64,000 nucleotides of DNA from Siminovitchia fordii DSM 16014 = CIP 108821 (lineage in GTDB: Bacteria; Bacillota; Bacilli; Bacillales; Bacillaceae_C). A model generated the notes under the pieces. That model saw nothing but the letters and a program-made list of their open reading frames with translations, was not told where the DNA came from and made no database searches. Each line of letters opens with the position of its first letter. The first letter of the stretch is position 1. The stretch is from the NCBI RefSeq assembly GCF_000374565.1, contig NZ_KB894693.1, positions 88,281-152,280 of the forward strand, written 5' to 3'. Shown in pieces: positions 18,389-28,709 of this stretch. The position numbers and the translations under genes were made by a program.

Positions 18389-19750
18389 CTACTCTTCGAA
18401 ATGATATTGAGGTGGTCTCTTGGAGAATCCTTTTGTTAAAAATAATAGGTATACAATACCCAAGAATGTCCATATTCCACCAACGACCAACGCATTGGTA
18501 CTGAGGTTAAGCCAAATACCGAAAGAAAGACATGCACCAATCATAGGTATGAGGAGGTATAATAAAGTCCCCATTAAACCACGTTGTTTATTCTTAATAT
18601 AAAAATGTGCAATCACCGACAAGTTCACAAATGTGAAAGCAAAAAGCGCACCAAAATTAACTAGTGAAAATCCCAGGTCAAGATCTATAAAGAAAGCACC
18701 AGCACAAATTAGTGCAACGATCAGTATATTATTAACGGGTGTTTTATATTTTGGGTGTAAATAGGCAAAAAACTTAGAGGGGAGAACAGAGTCTCTTCCC
18801 ATTGCATAGAGTAGTCTAGCTCCACTTGATTGAGCAGCCAAAATTCCACCAATTCCCCCCACTGAAAGCGCAGCAATAAAAAACGAAGTCAAAAATGTGC
18901 CTCCTAATGCTCCTATAATCTCCTCGCTTGCAGCATCTGTATTTTTGTATGCTGTAAAGTCCGGAAAGACTGAAGCCAACATATATGAGACAATGATAAA
19001 TATCGAACCGCCAATAACAGCTACAAGAAAAATTGCTTTGGGAACCGTCCTCTTTGGATCTTTTGTTTCTTCAGCAAAAGTAGTAACAGCATCAAACCCT
19101 AGAAAGCTCGTTGCAACAATTGATGCACCTGTTATAACAGGAAAGAATGCAAGTTCTGGATTATAAAAAGACCTCAAAGAAAAGCCCATTCCTATATTTT
19201 GAGTAGATATTTGATAAATAGCTAACGCAACAAAAGTTACAACGAACATTACCTGAAATAGAATAAAAAGTGTATTAAGTCTAGCACTCAGCTTAACTCC
19301 CAGTATACTGCAAATGGTAATTGGAACTATAAATATCAAGGCCCATACCCAAAATGGGACAGATGGGATTGCAGCGTTCAAAAATATACCTCCAGCCAAT
19401 ACATTGAGCATAGGCAAAAATAAATAATCCATCATGACTACCCAGCCTACAATAAAACCGGGATAGACCCCAATCGACTGCTGGGTATAAGTATAAGCCG
19501 AACCAGTAGAGGGGTAGGCTTTTATCATTCTTCCATAGCTGTACGCAGTAAACGCTATCATAATTAAAGCCGTTAAATATGCTGCCGGAACCCTCCCTTC
19601 TGTAATAACAGACACAATTCCGTACGGCGAAAATACAGCCATTGGAATCATATACGCCAAACCCATGAAAACAAGTGGAAAAAGTGTTAAAGAACGGTTT
19701 AATTGAGTTGGTTTAGATTTTTTTATTTCTACCTGTTTTGATACCCCCAT
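18389..19750 (-). CDS. APC-superfamily amino acid/amine permease
   Basis: A 453-residue polytopic protein with about 12 hydrophobic segments and APC features (GLAYMIPM in the first helix region, STGSAYTYTQ, GFDAVTTFAEETKDPKR). It should import an amino acid or amine by cation coupling. AAGGAGG lies before the start. Neighbours are the NCS1 permease upstream and the AbgA-like amidase downstream. Confidence 0.82.
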   Translation of the reverse strand: MGVSKQVEIKKSKPTQLNRSLTLFPLVFMGLAYMIPMAVFSPYGIVSVITEGRVPAAYLTALIMIAFTAYSYGRMIKAYPSTGSAYTYTQQSIGVYPGFIVGWVVMMDYLFLPMLNVLAGGIFLNAAIPSVPFWVWALIFIVPITICSILGVKLSARLNTLFILFQVMFVVTFVALAIYQISTQNIGMGFSLRSFYNPELAFFPVITGASIVATSFLGFDAVTTFAEETKDPKRTVPKAIFLVAVIGGSIFIIVSYMLASVFPDFTAYKNTDAASEEIIGALGGTFLTSFFIAALSVGGIGGILAAQSSGARLLYAMGRDSVLPSKFFAYLHPKYKTPVNNILIVALICAGAFFIDLDLGFSLVNFGALFAFTFVNLSVIAHFYIKNKQRGLMGTLLYLLIPMIGACLSFGIWLNLSTNALVVGGIWTFLGIVYLLFLTKGFSKRPPQYHFEE

Positions 19751-19764
19751 AAAAATAGACCTCC

Positions 19765-21132
19765 TTACCCCGCTTTATTTAATGGCCTTTTATTTATTTG
19801 AACTTTTAATAAAGAAACATATAAACAGAAAGAGACAACGATTCCAACAATCCAGGCTAAATCCAATCCCTCCATCATTACTGATATAGGACCTTGGTAT
19901 ATCTCGGTATTGATAAAAGGTATTTGAAATAAGACTGTTAGAAGATATGCCAATAAAGTAGATTTATTTAGTTTGCCAAAAGCTCCATCCTTTTTCATAA
20001 ATTCTTCATGGTGATAGTCATTATGCTTAAGCAGATAAAAATCAGTTAAATTAATCACACTCCAAGGTATGATAAAGAATAAAATAAATCCTAGGTATAA
20101 CTGAAAGTTACTCATAAAATTCCCAGCGCCTACTGTAGCAGCCAAAGCAATAAAAATCCCGATGGTAACGGAAGTAATTATACGAAGTTTTATTGTTGTT
20201 TTAAATGCAATGAAATTACTAGCAATCGATAAGGCGATAATCCCAGCCCCATAAATATTTAGTGAATTAATAACCAGGACTCCTAGAGAAAGCAGAAGAA
20301 CTATAAAAAAGCCAAGCCCTCCCATAGTTTTTATTTGTGCCATTACGTTTCCATTAACAACCATAGTTGCAATTGCTGCGCCTAAAAGCATTAGCCAGGC
20401 AGAGCTAAGAAAACTCCCTAAATATGAATATAAAAAGGTCTTTTTGGCGTGGGTCGGATCCATATATCTGGAATGGTCTGATACATAAGGTCCATAAGTA
20501 ATTTGCCAAGTAACACATATAGATGTTGCCAATAAAAATTGTGAAAAGGAAAATTCACCTTTGTTCAAAAGATTCATGGATAATTGGCTAATAACAAGAA
20601 TAGTTAAAATCAGGAAAATCACTGAATAAACAACGGTATATATTCTCATTGACCTTTGAATCAACCCTTGCCCATAAATAGCTAACAACACCATAGGAAT
20701 TAGACTGATGACTACTGTTAAATTAAGATTGACTCCTAGAGTTTCCTTGATTCCTTGTCCTACCAAAACAGTATTTGTTGCACCATAACCCAAATACATT
20801 ATAAAGACGATTATCATTGGCAGAATGACACCGTAATAGCCAAATTGAGCTCTGCTCTGAATTAATTGCGGGATTCCTAGCTTTGGACCCTGTGCCGAAT
20901 GAAGAGCCATGATTGCAGCACCAATAGCATGTCCAAGAATGATAGACAGGCCCGCCCACCAAAAATTCAACCCAATTACTATTGCCAAAGCCCCTGTGAC
21001 CAACGTTGTAGAAACTGTACTAGCTGCAAACCAAGTAAAAAATAATTCTTTGGGATTTCCTTTCCTTTCAGATAAAGAGATATATTCATAACTCTTTTTT
21101 TCTATTGAACCGGCACTATTATTTTCCCTCAT
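19765..21132 (-). CDS. NCS1-family cytosine/purine-type permease
   Basis: A protein of about 455 residues with 12 hydrophobic segments and NCS1 features (GNPKELFFTWFA near the N-terminus, GLNFWWAG, GIPQLIQSRAQFGYYG). NCS1 proteins carry cytosine, purines, allantoin, hydantoins or related compounds with sodium or protons. The start at ATG 21132 follows GGGGGAGG; the open frame extends 16 codons further without support. The substrate cannot be read from sequence, but the purine and amidohydrolase content of the window is suggestive. Confidence 0.82.
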   Translation of the reverse strand: MRENNSAGSIEKKSYEYISLSERKGNPKELFFTWFAASTVSTTLVTGALAIVIGLNFWWAGLSIILGHAIGAAIMALHSAQGPKLGIPQLIQSRAQFGYYGVILPMIIVFIMYLGYGATNTVLVGQGIKETLGVNLNLTVVISLIPMVLLAIYGQGLIQRSMRIYTVVYSVIFLILTILVISQLSMNLLNKGEFSFSQFLLATSICVTWQITYGPYVSDHSRYMDPTHAKKTFLYSYLGSFLSSAWLMLLGAAIATMVVNGNVMAQIKTMGGLGFFIVLLLSLGVLVINSLNIYGAGIIALSIASNFIAFKTTIKLRIITSVTIGIFIALAATVGAGNFMSNFQLYLGFILFFIIPWSVINLTDFYLLKHNDYHHEEFMKKDGAFGKLNKSTLLAYLLTVLFQIPFINTEIYQGPISVMMEGLDLAWIVGIVVSFCLYVSLLKVQINKRPLNKAG

Positions 21133-21250
21133 GTATTCCTCCCCCAATATTATTGATTTTTCATTAAGCTTTAGTGACATAAACTTATTAAAGTATTCAA
21201 TTCAGGATTCTGAATGGCCTTTTATCTCCAGATGTTTAGTCTTTCTTCGT

Positions 21251-22375
21251 TTACTGGCCAACCTTAGGCAGTAGATTTTGCCAGAATTCCGATTGGACTT
21301 TAATTACTTTATTAATTGCATCCTGCTCGTGTTCATATACCTTATCAGGATATCCGTTCGTCCCAGGTGCAAAAGGATCTTCTACATCTGTTTGTTTTTC
21401 ACATAATACTTCCATAATCCTTAACGTACAAAATGGGACATACGCATTACTGTAGCCGCCTTCATGACAAAAAACGAGTTTCCCATTACAATGCTTTTGG
21501 GCGATTTCTTTTATAATCTCTGTCATTTTTCCGAAACCTTCTGCTGAAACTCTCATTCTTCCCAACGGATCAAACATCCCCGGATCCTGACCGGCAGAAA
21601 CAATGATTAGTTGGGGTTGGAATTCGTCCGCCATCGGCTTTACGATTGTTTCTAGAGTTTGTAAATATGCTGCGTTGCCGGACCCAGGCGGCAATGGAAT
21701 ATTTACATTGTAACCTTCCCCATTTCCCTCTCCCGTATCAGTTGCATAGCCAGAGTTGTTTGGAAAATTTAAATGTTCATGAATAGAGATAAATAAAACT
21801 TCATCATCATCATAGAATGCCTTTTCCGTTCCATTCCCATGATGGACATCCCAATCCAATATCATGATCCTTTCTAAGCCGTATTTCTTTTTGGCATATT
21901 TTGCGGAAATAGCCACATTATTAAATAGGCAAAACCCTATTCCCTTGTCCGACTCGGCATGATGTCCAGGCGGTCTTGTGAGAGCATAAACATTATCTAC
22001 TTTCCCTTTCATGACACTATCCACAGCTGTTAATGCCCCACCAGTAGATAGTAATGCAATTTCATACGAACCTTTTCCGACAATTGCATGGTCACCAGCA
22101 TCTCCCCCTGTAGTATCACTCAAGTATTTCACCCTTTTGATATATTCAGGTGTATGATAGTACTGAATTTCCTCCAAAGTAGCTTTACGCGGCCGAATAT
22201 GATGCAGTTCCCTCATTAACCCGCATCTTTCTAATAGATTATTTACTCTTCTTTTCGTTGCAGGGTGTTCAGCAAAAACATCTGTTTCTAAATAGCCTCC
22301 CGAGGGGAGAAATAAAGTCCCCGTGCCTGTGTCATGCCAAAAGTAACTCTCATCATAAATATATCCGGTTCTCAC
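21251..22375 (-). CDS. Class II histone deacetylase-family amidohydrolase
   Basis: A 374-residue arginase/HDAC-fold zinc deacetylase. Motifs seen are RPPGHHAE, the zinc ligands in DWDVHHGNGT, ISIHEH and SAGQDPGMFDPLG. Bacterial members deacetylate acetylpolyamines or similar N-acyl amines. The start is GTG with GGGGGGA upstream. It directly follows livF, so the substrate may be what the importer brings in. Confidence 0.85.
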   Translation of the reverse strand: MRTGYIYDESYFWHDTGTGTLFLPSGGYLETDVFAEHPATKRRVNNLLERCGLMRELHHIRPRKATLEEIQYYHTPEYIKRVKYLSDTTGGDAGDHAIVGKGSYEIALLSTGGALTAVDSVMKGKVDNVYALTRPPGHHAESDKGIGFCLFNNVAISAKYAKKKYGLERIMILDWDVHHGNGTEKAFYDDDEVLFISIHEHLNFPNNSGYATDTGEGNGEGYNVNIPLPPGSGNAAYLQTLETIVKPMADEFQPQLIIVSAGQDPGMFDPLGRMRVSAEGFGKMTEIIKEIAQKHCNGKLVFCHEGGYSNAYVPFCTLRIMEVLCEKQTDVEDPFAPGTNGYPDKVYEHEQDAINKVIKVQSEFWQNLLPKVGQ

Positions 22376-22409
22376 TACAATCCCCCCATGTTATATAGAT
22401 TTAAATGAA

Positions 22410-23108
22410 TCATCCTAAATAAGAACTATGAACCAGTTCACTGCTTTTCAATTCGCTTTTCGTACCTTCACCGACTAAACGGCCTGCCATCAGAACGTAC
22501 CCTCGTATACAAAAGTCTATAGCCATTTCTGCGTTTTGATCTACAAGCAGAATTGTTGTACCTAGTTGGTGTAATTCTGATATTTTTTCATAGACTTCAT
22601 ATACAAGTTTTGGTGAAAGCCCCATGGATGGTTCATCCAACAATAAGATCTTCGGACTTGTCATCATAGCACGAGCTATCGCCAACATTTGCTGCTCTCC
22701 TCCTGATAACAGCCCCGCCATTTGATTCTTCCTTTCACGCAGTATCGGAAAAGGTTCTGTCACTTCTTCAGCCATTTGTTGTCGTTTTGTATATGGCAGC
22801 GTATATCCTCCGAGCAGTAGATTATCCCACACGGAAAGATAAGGGAATACCTGTCTCCCTTCAGGTACAAGTGTCATCCCCCGACTTACGAGCTGAAAGG
22901 TTTTCGCACTGTTAATTAATTTTCCGGATAATAGAATAGTTCCATTCCTTGGTCGGATTTCTCCCATAATACTTTTTAACAATGTGCTTTTTCCGGCACC
23001 ATTTGCTCCGATAACCGAAACAGCTTCTTTTTCATTAACATGCAAACTTACACCGTCCAAAGCACATATTTGCCCATAAAAAGTACTGATATTTTGTACG
23101 TTAAGCAT
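22410..23108 (-). CDS. livF: Branched-chain amino acid type ABC importer, ATPase LivF
   Basis: A 232-residue ABC ATPase with Walker A GANGAGKST, the LSGGEQQMLAIARAM signature and LLLDEPSMGL Walker B. It is the second ATPase of a HAAT (Liv/Urt type) importer. It overlaps livG by eight bases, and GGGAGG lies before the start. The substrate may be an amino acid, urea or another small polar compound. Confidence 0.9.
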   Translation of the reverse strand: MLNVQNISTFYGQICALDGVSLHVNEKEAVSVIGANGAGKSTLLKSIMGEIRPRNGTILLSGKLINSAKTFQLVSRGMTLVPEGRQVFPYLSVWDNLLLGGYTLPYTKRQQMAEEVTEPFPILRERKNQMAGLLSGGEQQMLAIARAMMTSPKILLLDEPSMGLSPKLVYEVYEKISELHQLGTTILLVDQNAEMAIDFCIRGYVLMAGRLVGEGTKSELKSSELVHSSYLG

Positions 23109-23889
23109 TTGCTTCAGCCCTCCCCATATAGGCCTCGAGCACCTCAGGATGGCGCTGTATTTCTGCAGGTGGTCCTTCTACAAGTTTTTTACCAAAGTTG
23201 ATTACCGTGACCTGATTAGATAACGTATTAACCAGATGCATATCATGGGCAATAATCAATATTGTTATGCCCTGGCTATTCACTAATGAAAATAAATCCA
23301 TTAGTTCCTTTGTTTCTTTTGGATTCATACCTGCTGTAGGCTCATCCAGTAATAGAAGCTGCGGATCCATTGCTAAGGCTCTGGCCATTTCTACTCGACG
23401 CTGATTACCATATGACAACTTGGCGGCATACTCATTTCTCACATCCCATAAACCTGCAAAATTAAGGATGTCTTCTACTTTTTCCTTTGCGAGACGTTCT
23501 TTTCTCCGAAATTCCTTAGATAAAAATAGAGCCGGTAGAATTTTACCTCCTGTTAACAGATAGGTACCTATTAATACCGTTTCAAAGACTGTCATATCCG
23601 GGAACAGTCTTATATTTTGGAATGTTCTGGATATTCCTTTTTCAGATATTTTGTCTGGTCTTAAAGAAGTAATATCTTCACCTAAAAATTTAATTCTGCC
23701 CTTATCTGATGAAATAACTCCTGTTATAAGATTAAATAACGTGCTCTTTCCCGCTCCATTGGGACCAATAACAGCATGAATATGATGCCCTTCAACTGAA
23801 AAGGAGAGATCACTCACGGCTTTAATTCCGCCAAATGATTTTGAAAGGTTATCCACTTTCAAAATTTCTTTCCCTTCCATGTTATTCAT
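23101..23889 (-). CDS. livG: Branched-chain amino acid type ABC importer, ATPase LivG
   Basis: A 262-residue ABC ATPase with Walker A GPNGAGKST, LSYGNQRRVEMARAL signature and LLLDEPTAGMNP, typical of LivG. AGGAGGGG lies seven bases before ATG 23889, and the gene overlaps livM by eight bases. It pairs with LivF. Confidence 0.9.
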   Translation of the reverse strand: MNNMEGKEILKVDNLSKSFGGIKAVSDLSFSVEGHHIHAVIGPNGAGKSTLFNLITGVISSDKGRIKFLGEDITSLRPDKISEKGISRTFQNIRLFPDMTVFETVLIGTYLLTGGKILPALFLSKEFRRKERLAKEKVEDILNFAGLWDVRNEYAAKLSYGNQRRVEMARALAMDPQLLLLDEPTAGMNPKETKELMDLFSLVNSQGITILIIAHDMHLVNTLSNQVTVINFGKKLVEGPPAEIQRHPEVLEAYMGRAEANA

Positions 23890-24892
23890 ACCTTAACCCC
23901 TCCTTCTTGGCAGCTCCATTTACCTGTACACCGCTTCTTGACAATCTCTTTCGAAAGAGATGAGTTAACCCCATAATACCCCTTGGGAAAAACATGATCA
24001 TGATAACAATAAGAAAACCGTAAACTACCATTCTTAATTCCGGAGTAGCCCGCAACGCTTCAGAAAACACGGTTAATAGAGAAGCTCCGATAATCGCTCC
24101 GGTAATGGTTCCTTGTCCGCCTATCATTACCATCGTTAATATAGTTACAGACATCGAGAAGCCAAATGTTTCTGGACTTACTACATGAAGAAAATGCGCG
24201 TATAAGGATCCCGCTGCCCCACAAAAAGCAGTAGAGATGGTAAAAACCATTACCTTGGTTTTAAATACCGGTATTCCCATGGCCTGAGCAGCAAGCTCAT
24301 CATCTCTAATAGCATTACACGCACGTCCAAATCCGGATTCCATTAACAATCGTGAGACGAAAATGGCTAGAAGTACAAAAATTAGGAATAACGGATAATA
24401 GTTCCCATATTCCTCAAATGTTAACTTGAAAGTTCCAAATCCAATTGGTGGCGGTGATGGTATCCCTGATATCCCCATAGGCCCCCCCGTCATGTCTGAC
24501 CAATTAAGAAATATTAACCATAAGATGGTTCCAAATGCCAGAGTAGCCATGACCAAATACTCTTCAACCAGCTTTAATCCAATATATCCAATGATCAGCC
24601 CGACTATAGCGGTAAAGATAATGGAGAGTGGAAGGGTCAACCAGAACGAGTACCCTAGTTTTGTTGATAACACGGCAGATAAGTACGCACCTACACCAAA
24701 AAAGGCACCATGACCGACGGATACCTGTCCTGTATAGCCGACTATTAAATCAAGTCCTAAAGCGAGAATAATATAAATTAAAATCAAGTTAAGTACATAC
24801 ATGAAATAGGGATTCGTGATTGCAAGAGGTACAAGAAATAATAATATTCCTCCAAATAGAATCCCATATTTTCGGATATTAATCTTTTTCAT
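23882..24892 (-). CDS. livM: Branched-chain amino acid type ABC importer, permease LivM
   Basis: A permease of about 336 residues with eight or nine hydrophobic segments and the LivM signature region LGLDLIVGYTGQVSVGHGAF. The start at ATG 24892 has AAAGGGG nine bases upstream; a longer frame runs into livH and is rejected. It pairs with LivH. Confidence 0.9.
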   Translation of the reverse strand: MKKINIRKYGILFGGILLFLVPLAITNPYFMYVLNLILIYIILALGLDLIVGYTGQVSVGHGAFFGVGAYLSAVLSTKLGYSFWLTLPLSIIFTAIVGLIIGYIGLKLVEEYLVMATLAFGTILWLIFLNWSDMTGGPMGISGIPSPPPIGFGTFKLTFEEYGNYYPLFLIFVLLAIFVSRLLMESGFGRACNAIRDDELAAQAMGIPVFKTKVMVFTISTAFCGAAGSLYAHFLHVVSPETFGFSMSVTILTMVMIGGQGTITGAIIGASLLTVFSEALRATPELRMVVYGFLIVIMIMFFPRGIMGLTHLFRKRLSRSGVQVNGAAKKEGLRYE

Positions 24893-24905
24893 TACTTTTA
24901 CCCCT

Positions 24906-25772
24906 TTATACTTTTTCCTGTACAATTTTTCCAAAAATCCCCTGTGGTCGAGCCAATAAAATAACAAGCAAAATAATCATAGCTACCGCATCTCTGTATC
25001 CGGACGATATGAATCCGGCAGCAAAGCTTTCCACAATTCCTAATATTATGCCTGCTATCATTGCTCCCGGGACATTGCCCATCCCCCCCATCACCGAAGC
25101 AGTAAAGCCTTTTAATCCGGCAAATACCCCCATGGTAGGATATACAAGAAAGACTGGTCCTACTAAAATACCAGCAAGCGCTCCAACACCGGAACCGATT
25201 GCAAAAGTGATTGAAATAACTTTATTTGCATTAATTCCCATTAGTTCGGTTGCGTTAATATTTTGGGCAGCTGCCTGGACGGCTTTTCCCATTAAAGTTC
25301 TATTTATAAACAATTCCAGAGCAAACATTACTATTATCGTAACGATAATGATATAAATATAATGTTGATTGATCAGCATACCTCCAACAATGATATTTTT
25401 ATCCAAGAAAGGCGAGGCTAATCTTTCTGGACTGGCCCCCCAAATCAATTGAGCTAGATTTTGTAAAAGTATAGCTATGCCGATTGCAGCAATTAACAAG
25501 TTCAATTTAGGTGCGCTTCTCATTTTTTTGTAGACAAGCTTTTCCATAAGATATCCAATTAAAGCACCGGCTACAACACCGCCCACATAAGCTATCCAAA
25601 CAGGAACATCAAGTATAATGAGATATAGAGAGACAAACGCTCCTCCCATATATACTTCACCATGTGCAAAGTTAATAAAACGAAGAACATTCCAAACCAT
25701 AGTGTAACCAATGGCCATAAGGGCATAAATACTTCCCAATACAATACCATTTATCAATTGATCTAATATCAT
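24906..25772 (-). CDS. livH: Branched-chain amino acid type ABC importer, permease LivH
   Basis: A 288-residue permease with the family's GSIYALMAIGYTMVWNVLRF start region (residues 13-32) and NFAHGEVYMGGAF. It lies 10 bp after livK, and AGGTGA lies before the start. It forms the channel with LivM. Confidence 0.9.
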   Translation of the reverse strand: MILDQLINGIVLGSIYALMAIGYTMVWNVLRFINFAHGEVYMGGAFVSLYLIILDVPVWIAYVGGVVAGALIGYLMEKLVYKKMRSAPKLNLLIAAIGIAILLQNLAQLIWGASPERLASPFLDKNIIVGGMLINQHYIYIIIVTIIVMFALELFINRTLMGKAVQAAAQNINATELMGINANKVISITFAIGSGVGALAGILVGPVFLVYPTMGVFAGLKGFTASVMGGMGNVPGAMIAGIILGIVESFAAGFISSGYRDAVAMIILLVILLARPQGIFGKIVQEKV

Positions 25773-25782
25773 CTTATATCAC

Positions 25783-26946
25783 CTATTCTTGTTCTTGAAT
25801 TACAATAAACTCTCCATTCTTAACTTGCATGATCATTGGCTTGTTAGATCGGTCTCCATTTTCATCGAACTCAATCGGACCGGTCACCCCATTATATTTA
25901 ATAGTGGCAAATGCTTCTCGAACTTTCTCAGGTGAATCGCCGCCTTCTTCAAATGCTTTCGCGATAGTCATAGCAGCATCGTACGCAATTGCTGTGTTGG
26001 CCTCAACTTTCACATTATTTGCATCAGCCAATTTTTTAAATTCATTCATTTCCTCAGTTTCCATATTTAAATTAAGCATAGAAGCAAAAATATGATTTTC
26101 CACAGCTTCTCCACCAAGTTCAATTAGCTGTTCGGAATACATGGAATCGTCAGGGGAAAAGAATTGAACATCCAGTCCTGCTTGTTTAGCTTGTTGAGAT
26201 ATTAAGGCCACTTCATTGTAAAGCCCTACGATCATCACTGCATCTGGATTAAGCTTCTTAATCTTTGAAAGTTGTGCAGAGAAATTCTTATCTCCCGGGT
26301 TGTAAGTCTCATTAGCAATGAACTCTACCCCCAAAGATTCAGCAGATTCCTTAGCCGCCTCAAACATCGTTACGCCGTAATCAGTGTTTTCGTATAATGA
26401 AACAACCTTTTTTATCCCTTTTTCTTCTGCCATATATTCCATTACAGCTGGAACATAAACAGAGCCAGTGAGAATAATTCTAAACAAATAAGGATTCGAT
26501 AGCTTCGAAAGTTCCGGGCTTGCACCCATGTTCACATGAAGAACTTCTGCCTTGCCCGATACTTCCTGAGAAGCAATCGTAGGTGATGAATTATATCCAC
26601 CAATAATAGCTTTTGCCTTATCATTCATTATCATTTTGTTTACTACTGCGACCGCTTCGGAAGGTGTAGCTTTATCATCACCAACAAGTAACTCTAACTT
26701 TTTACCATTAATTCCGCCATTGTCGTTAATATTTTTAAAAGCCAACTCTACTCCATTTTTCATCTCATCCCCATATTGTGCGTTATCGCCACTCATAGGA
26801 GCTTGTAATCCCACTCTGATAACATCATTATCTTTTGAAGATGAGCCACTACTTCCTGATGAGGCACCATCTGTTCCGCAACCGACTACCAATGTTGACA
26901 GAATTAAGAAAAGTACTATACCCAACAATTTGGTTTTAAATGCCAT
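25783..26946 (-). CDS. livK: Liv-type ABC importer, substrate-binding lipoprotein
   Basis: A periplasmic-binding fold lipoprotein of about 387 residues. The start at ATG 26946 follows AAAAGGGGG, then a signal peptide ends at the lipobox LVVGC. The mature part has a Ser/Gly linker and the HAAT-type sequence VGLQAPMSGDNAQYGDEMKNG. It is the first gene of the import operon. Family members bind leucine, amides, urea or aromatic acids; the substrate here is undetermined. Confidence 0.88.
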   Translation of the reverse strand: MAFKTKLLGIVLFLILSTLVVGCGTDGASSGSSGSSSKDNDVIRVGLQAPMSGDNAQYGDEMKNGVELAFKNINDNGGINGKKLELLVGDDKATPSEAVAVVNKMIMNDKAKAIIGGYNSSPTIASQEVSGKAEVLHVNMGASPELSKLSNPYLFRIILTGSVYVPAVMEYMAEEKGIKKVVSLYENTDYGVTMFEAAKESAESLGVEFIANETYNPGDKNFSAQLSKIKKLNPDAVMIVGLYNEVALISQQAKQAGLDVQFFSPDDSMYSEQLIELGGEAVENHIFASMLNLNMETEEMNEFKKLADANNVKVEANTAIAYDAAMTIAKAFEEGGDSPEKVREAFATIKYNGVTGPIEFDENGDRSNKPMIMQVKNGEFIVIQEQE

Positions 26947-27103
26947 TTTAATCCCCCTTTTAGGTTGATGCACTCAAAAATCATATTTGAATGAAATTTC
27001 TGTATAATCCGACCAGAAAAATTGACGTAATGGTTCACTATAGGATTTTACCCCTAAAATTCTTGAATAATAATTCTAGTTACCATCGCCAAGAGAAAGA
27101 AGA

Positions 27104-27156
27104 TTAAAAACCTCCCATCCCTTGTAAAATTTTTTATATTTACCAGATAGGAGGTA
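27104..27156 (-). terminator. Terminator downstream of the aldehyde dehydrogenase gene
   Basis: On the minus strand ACCTCCTATC pairs with GATGGGAGGT (one bulge) and is followed by TTTTTA. It separates the aldehyde dehydrogenase operon from the Liv operon. Confidence 0.7.
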
Positions 27157-27171
27157 TTTCCAATGCTTAAT

Positions 27172-28653
27172 TTATCCCAAATTAATCCATACACTCTTAA
27201 CTTCTGTATAGTTTTGCAATGCATAAGATCCCATTTCACGACCAAACCCGGATTGCTTGAATCCCCCAAAAGGTGAAGCCGGATCTACCATGCTGTAGCA
27301 ATTCACCCATACTGTCCCCGCTTTTAGGCGGCTGGCTATGTAGTGAGCATTTTTCACGTTCTCAGTCCATACACCTGCAGCCAATCCAAAGTCTGAGTTA
27401 TTTGCTCTGGCAATTATTTCATCCATGTCGTCATAAGGCATGGCAACTACCACCGGGCCAAAAATTTCTTCTTTTGCTATTCTCATATCATCACTGACGT
27501 CTGAGAAAATAGTTGGTTCAACAAAGTATCCCTTTTCCGAGCTTCCACCACCAGCGGCGACAGTCGCTCCCTCTTCCTGACCGATATTAATATAGTTGAC
27601 AACACGATCTTGTTGCTCTTTTGAAACAAGTGGTCCCATTTCAGTGGTTGTATCCAACCCATGGCCTTGCTTTACATTTTTGGCATAGTTGACAAGTTCG
27701 GACATAACATTGTCAAATTGCTTTTTCTGGATAAAGACGCGCGAGCCGGCGCTGCAAATCTCTCCTTGATTGGCCATGATTCCAGTAAAGACCCCAGGTG
27801 CCGCTTTTGAGAGATCAGCATCGGGAAGGATGATATTTGGCGATTTGCCTCCAAGTTCCAATGTTACGCGCTTCATAGTATCGGCTGCATTTTTCATGAT
27901 CATTTTTCCTACTGTAGTTGAACCAGTAAATGCAATCTTGTTTACATCCGGATGTTTTACGAGAGCATCGCCTGCTGTCTCCCCGAAACCCGGGATAATA
28001 TTCACCACTCCAGGCGGGAACCCTGCCTCTTCAATCAGCTCCGCTAGATATAATGCAGTTAACGGCGTCTGTTCAGCTGGCTTTAGAACGACCGTACATC
28101 CTGTGGCCAATGCCGGGGCTATTTTCCATGCAGCCATCATAAGCGGGAAATTCCATGGAATAATCTGTCCAGCAACCCCGACCGGCTCATGCCTCGTATA
28201 ATTAAGGAAAGGCCCTGAAACAGGGATTGTTTGTCCCATTACTTTGGTCGCCCATCCTCCAAAATAACGGAACTGCTCAATAGTATTTGGAAGGTCAGCC
28301 ATCTTGGCTTCATTAACTGGTTTACCATTGTCCAAGGATTCCAATTGTGCAAGCTCTTCTTGATTTTCTTCAATCAGATCAGCAAGTTTAAACATCAATT
28401 TGGCTCTTTCAGCCGCACTCATTTTAGACCATGGACCATCTTCAAATGCATTTTTTGCCGCTTTTGCCGCTTTATCAACATCTGCTGTATCCGCTTCACT
28501 TACTATTGCCAGCACTTTTCCTGTTGCCGGATTATAAGATTCAAAAGTTTTTCCGGAAGCTGCCTCGACAAATTCTCCATTGATATACAATTTCTTTGTT
28601 CCCTTTAAAAACTCTTCCACTCTCGGGTTTAAGCTAACGGTTGCGGTATCCAT
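27172..28653 (-). CDS. NAD(P)-dependent aldehyde dehydrogenase
   Basis: A 493-residue ALDH with GPFLNYTRHEPVGV, the Rossmann segment FTGSTTVGK, the glutamate motif LELGGKSPNI and the catalytic Cys in NQGEICSAGSR. It resembles betaine-aldehyde/gamma-aminobutyraldehyde-type enzymes. Next to an omega-aminotransferase and amine-type permease, it probably oxidises a semialdehyde or aminoaldehyde. No cofactor choice is claimed. AGGAGG lies before the start. Confidence 0.88.
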   Translation of the reverse strand: MDTATVSLNPRVEEFLKGTKKLYINGEFVEAASGKTFESYNPATGKVLAIVSEADTADVDKAAKAAKNAFEDGPWSKMSAAERAKLMFKLADLIEENQEELAQLESLDNGKPVNEAKMADLPNTIEQFRYFGGWATKVMGQTIPVSGPFLNYTRHEPVGVAGQIIPWNFPLMMAAWKIAPALATGCTVVLKPAEQTPLTALYLAELIEEAGFPPGVVNIIPGFGETAGDALVKHPDVNKIAFTGSTTVGKMIMKNAADTMKRVTLELGGKSPNIILPDADLSKAAPGVFTGIMANQGEICSAGSRVFIQKKQFDNVMSELVNYAKNVKQGHGLDTTTEMGPLVSKEQQDRVVNYINIGQEEGATVAAGGGSSEKGYFVEPTIFSDVSDDMRIAKEEIFGPVVVAMPYDDMDEIIARANNSDFGLAAGVWTENVKNAHYIASRLKAGTVWVNCYSMVDPASPFGGFKQSGFGREMGSYALQNYTEVKSVWINLG

Positions 28654-28709
28654 TTATTTAATCCTCCTGAAAATAAAGGTTTGCTTAAAAGAGAGCAGCT
28701 TGCTCTCTT

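Noticed and set aside
27172-28653. The aldehyde dehydrogenase as BMC cargo
   Set aside because: It is 18 kb from the nearest shell gene, in a separate operon, and its N-terminus does not look like an encapsulation peptide.
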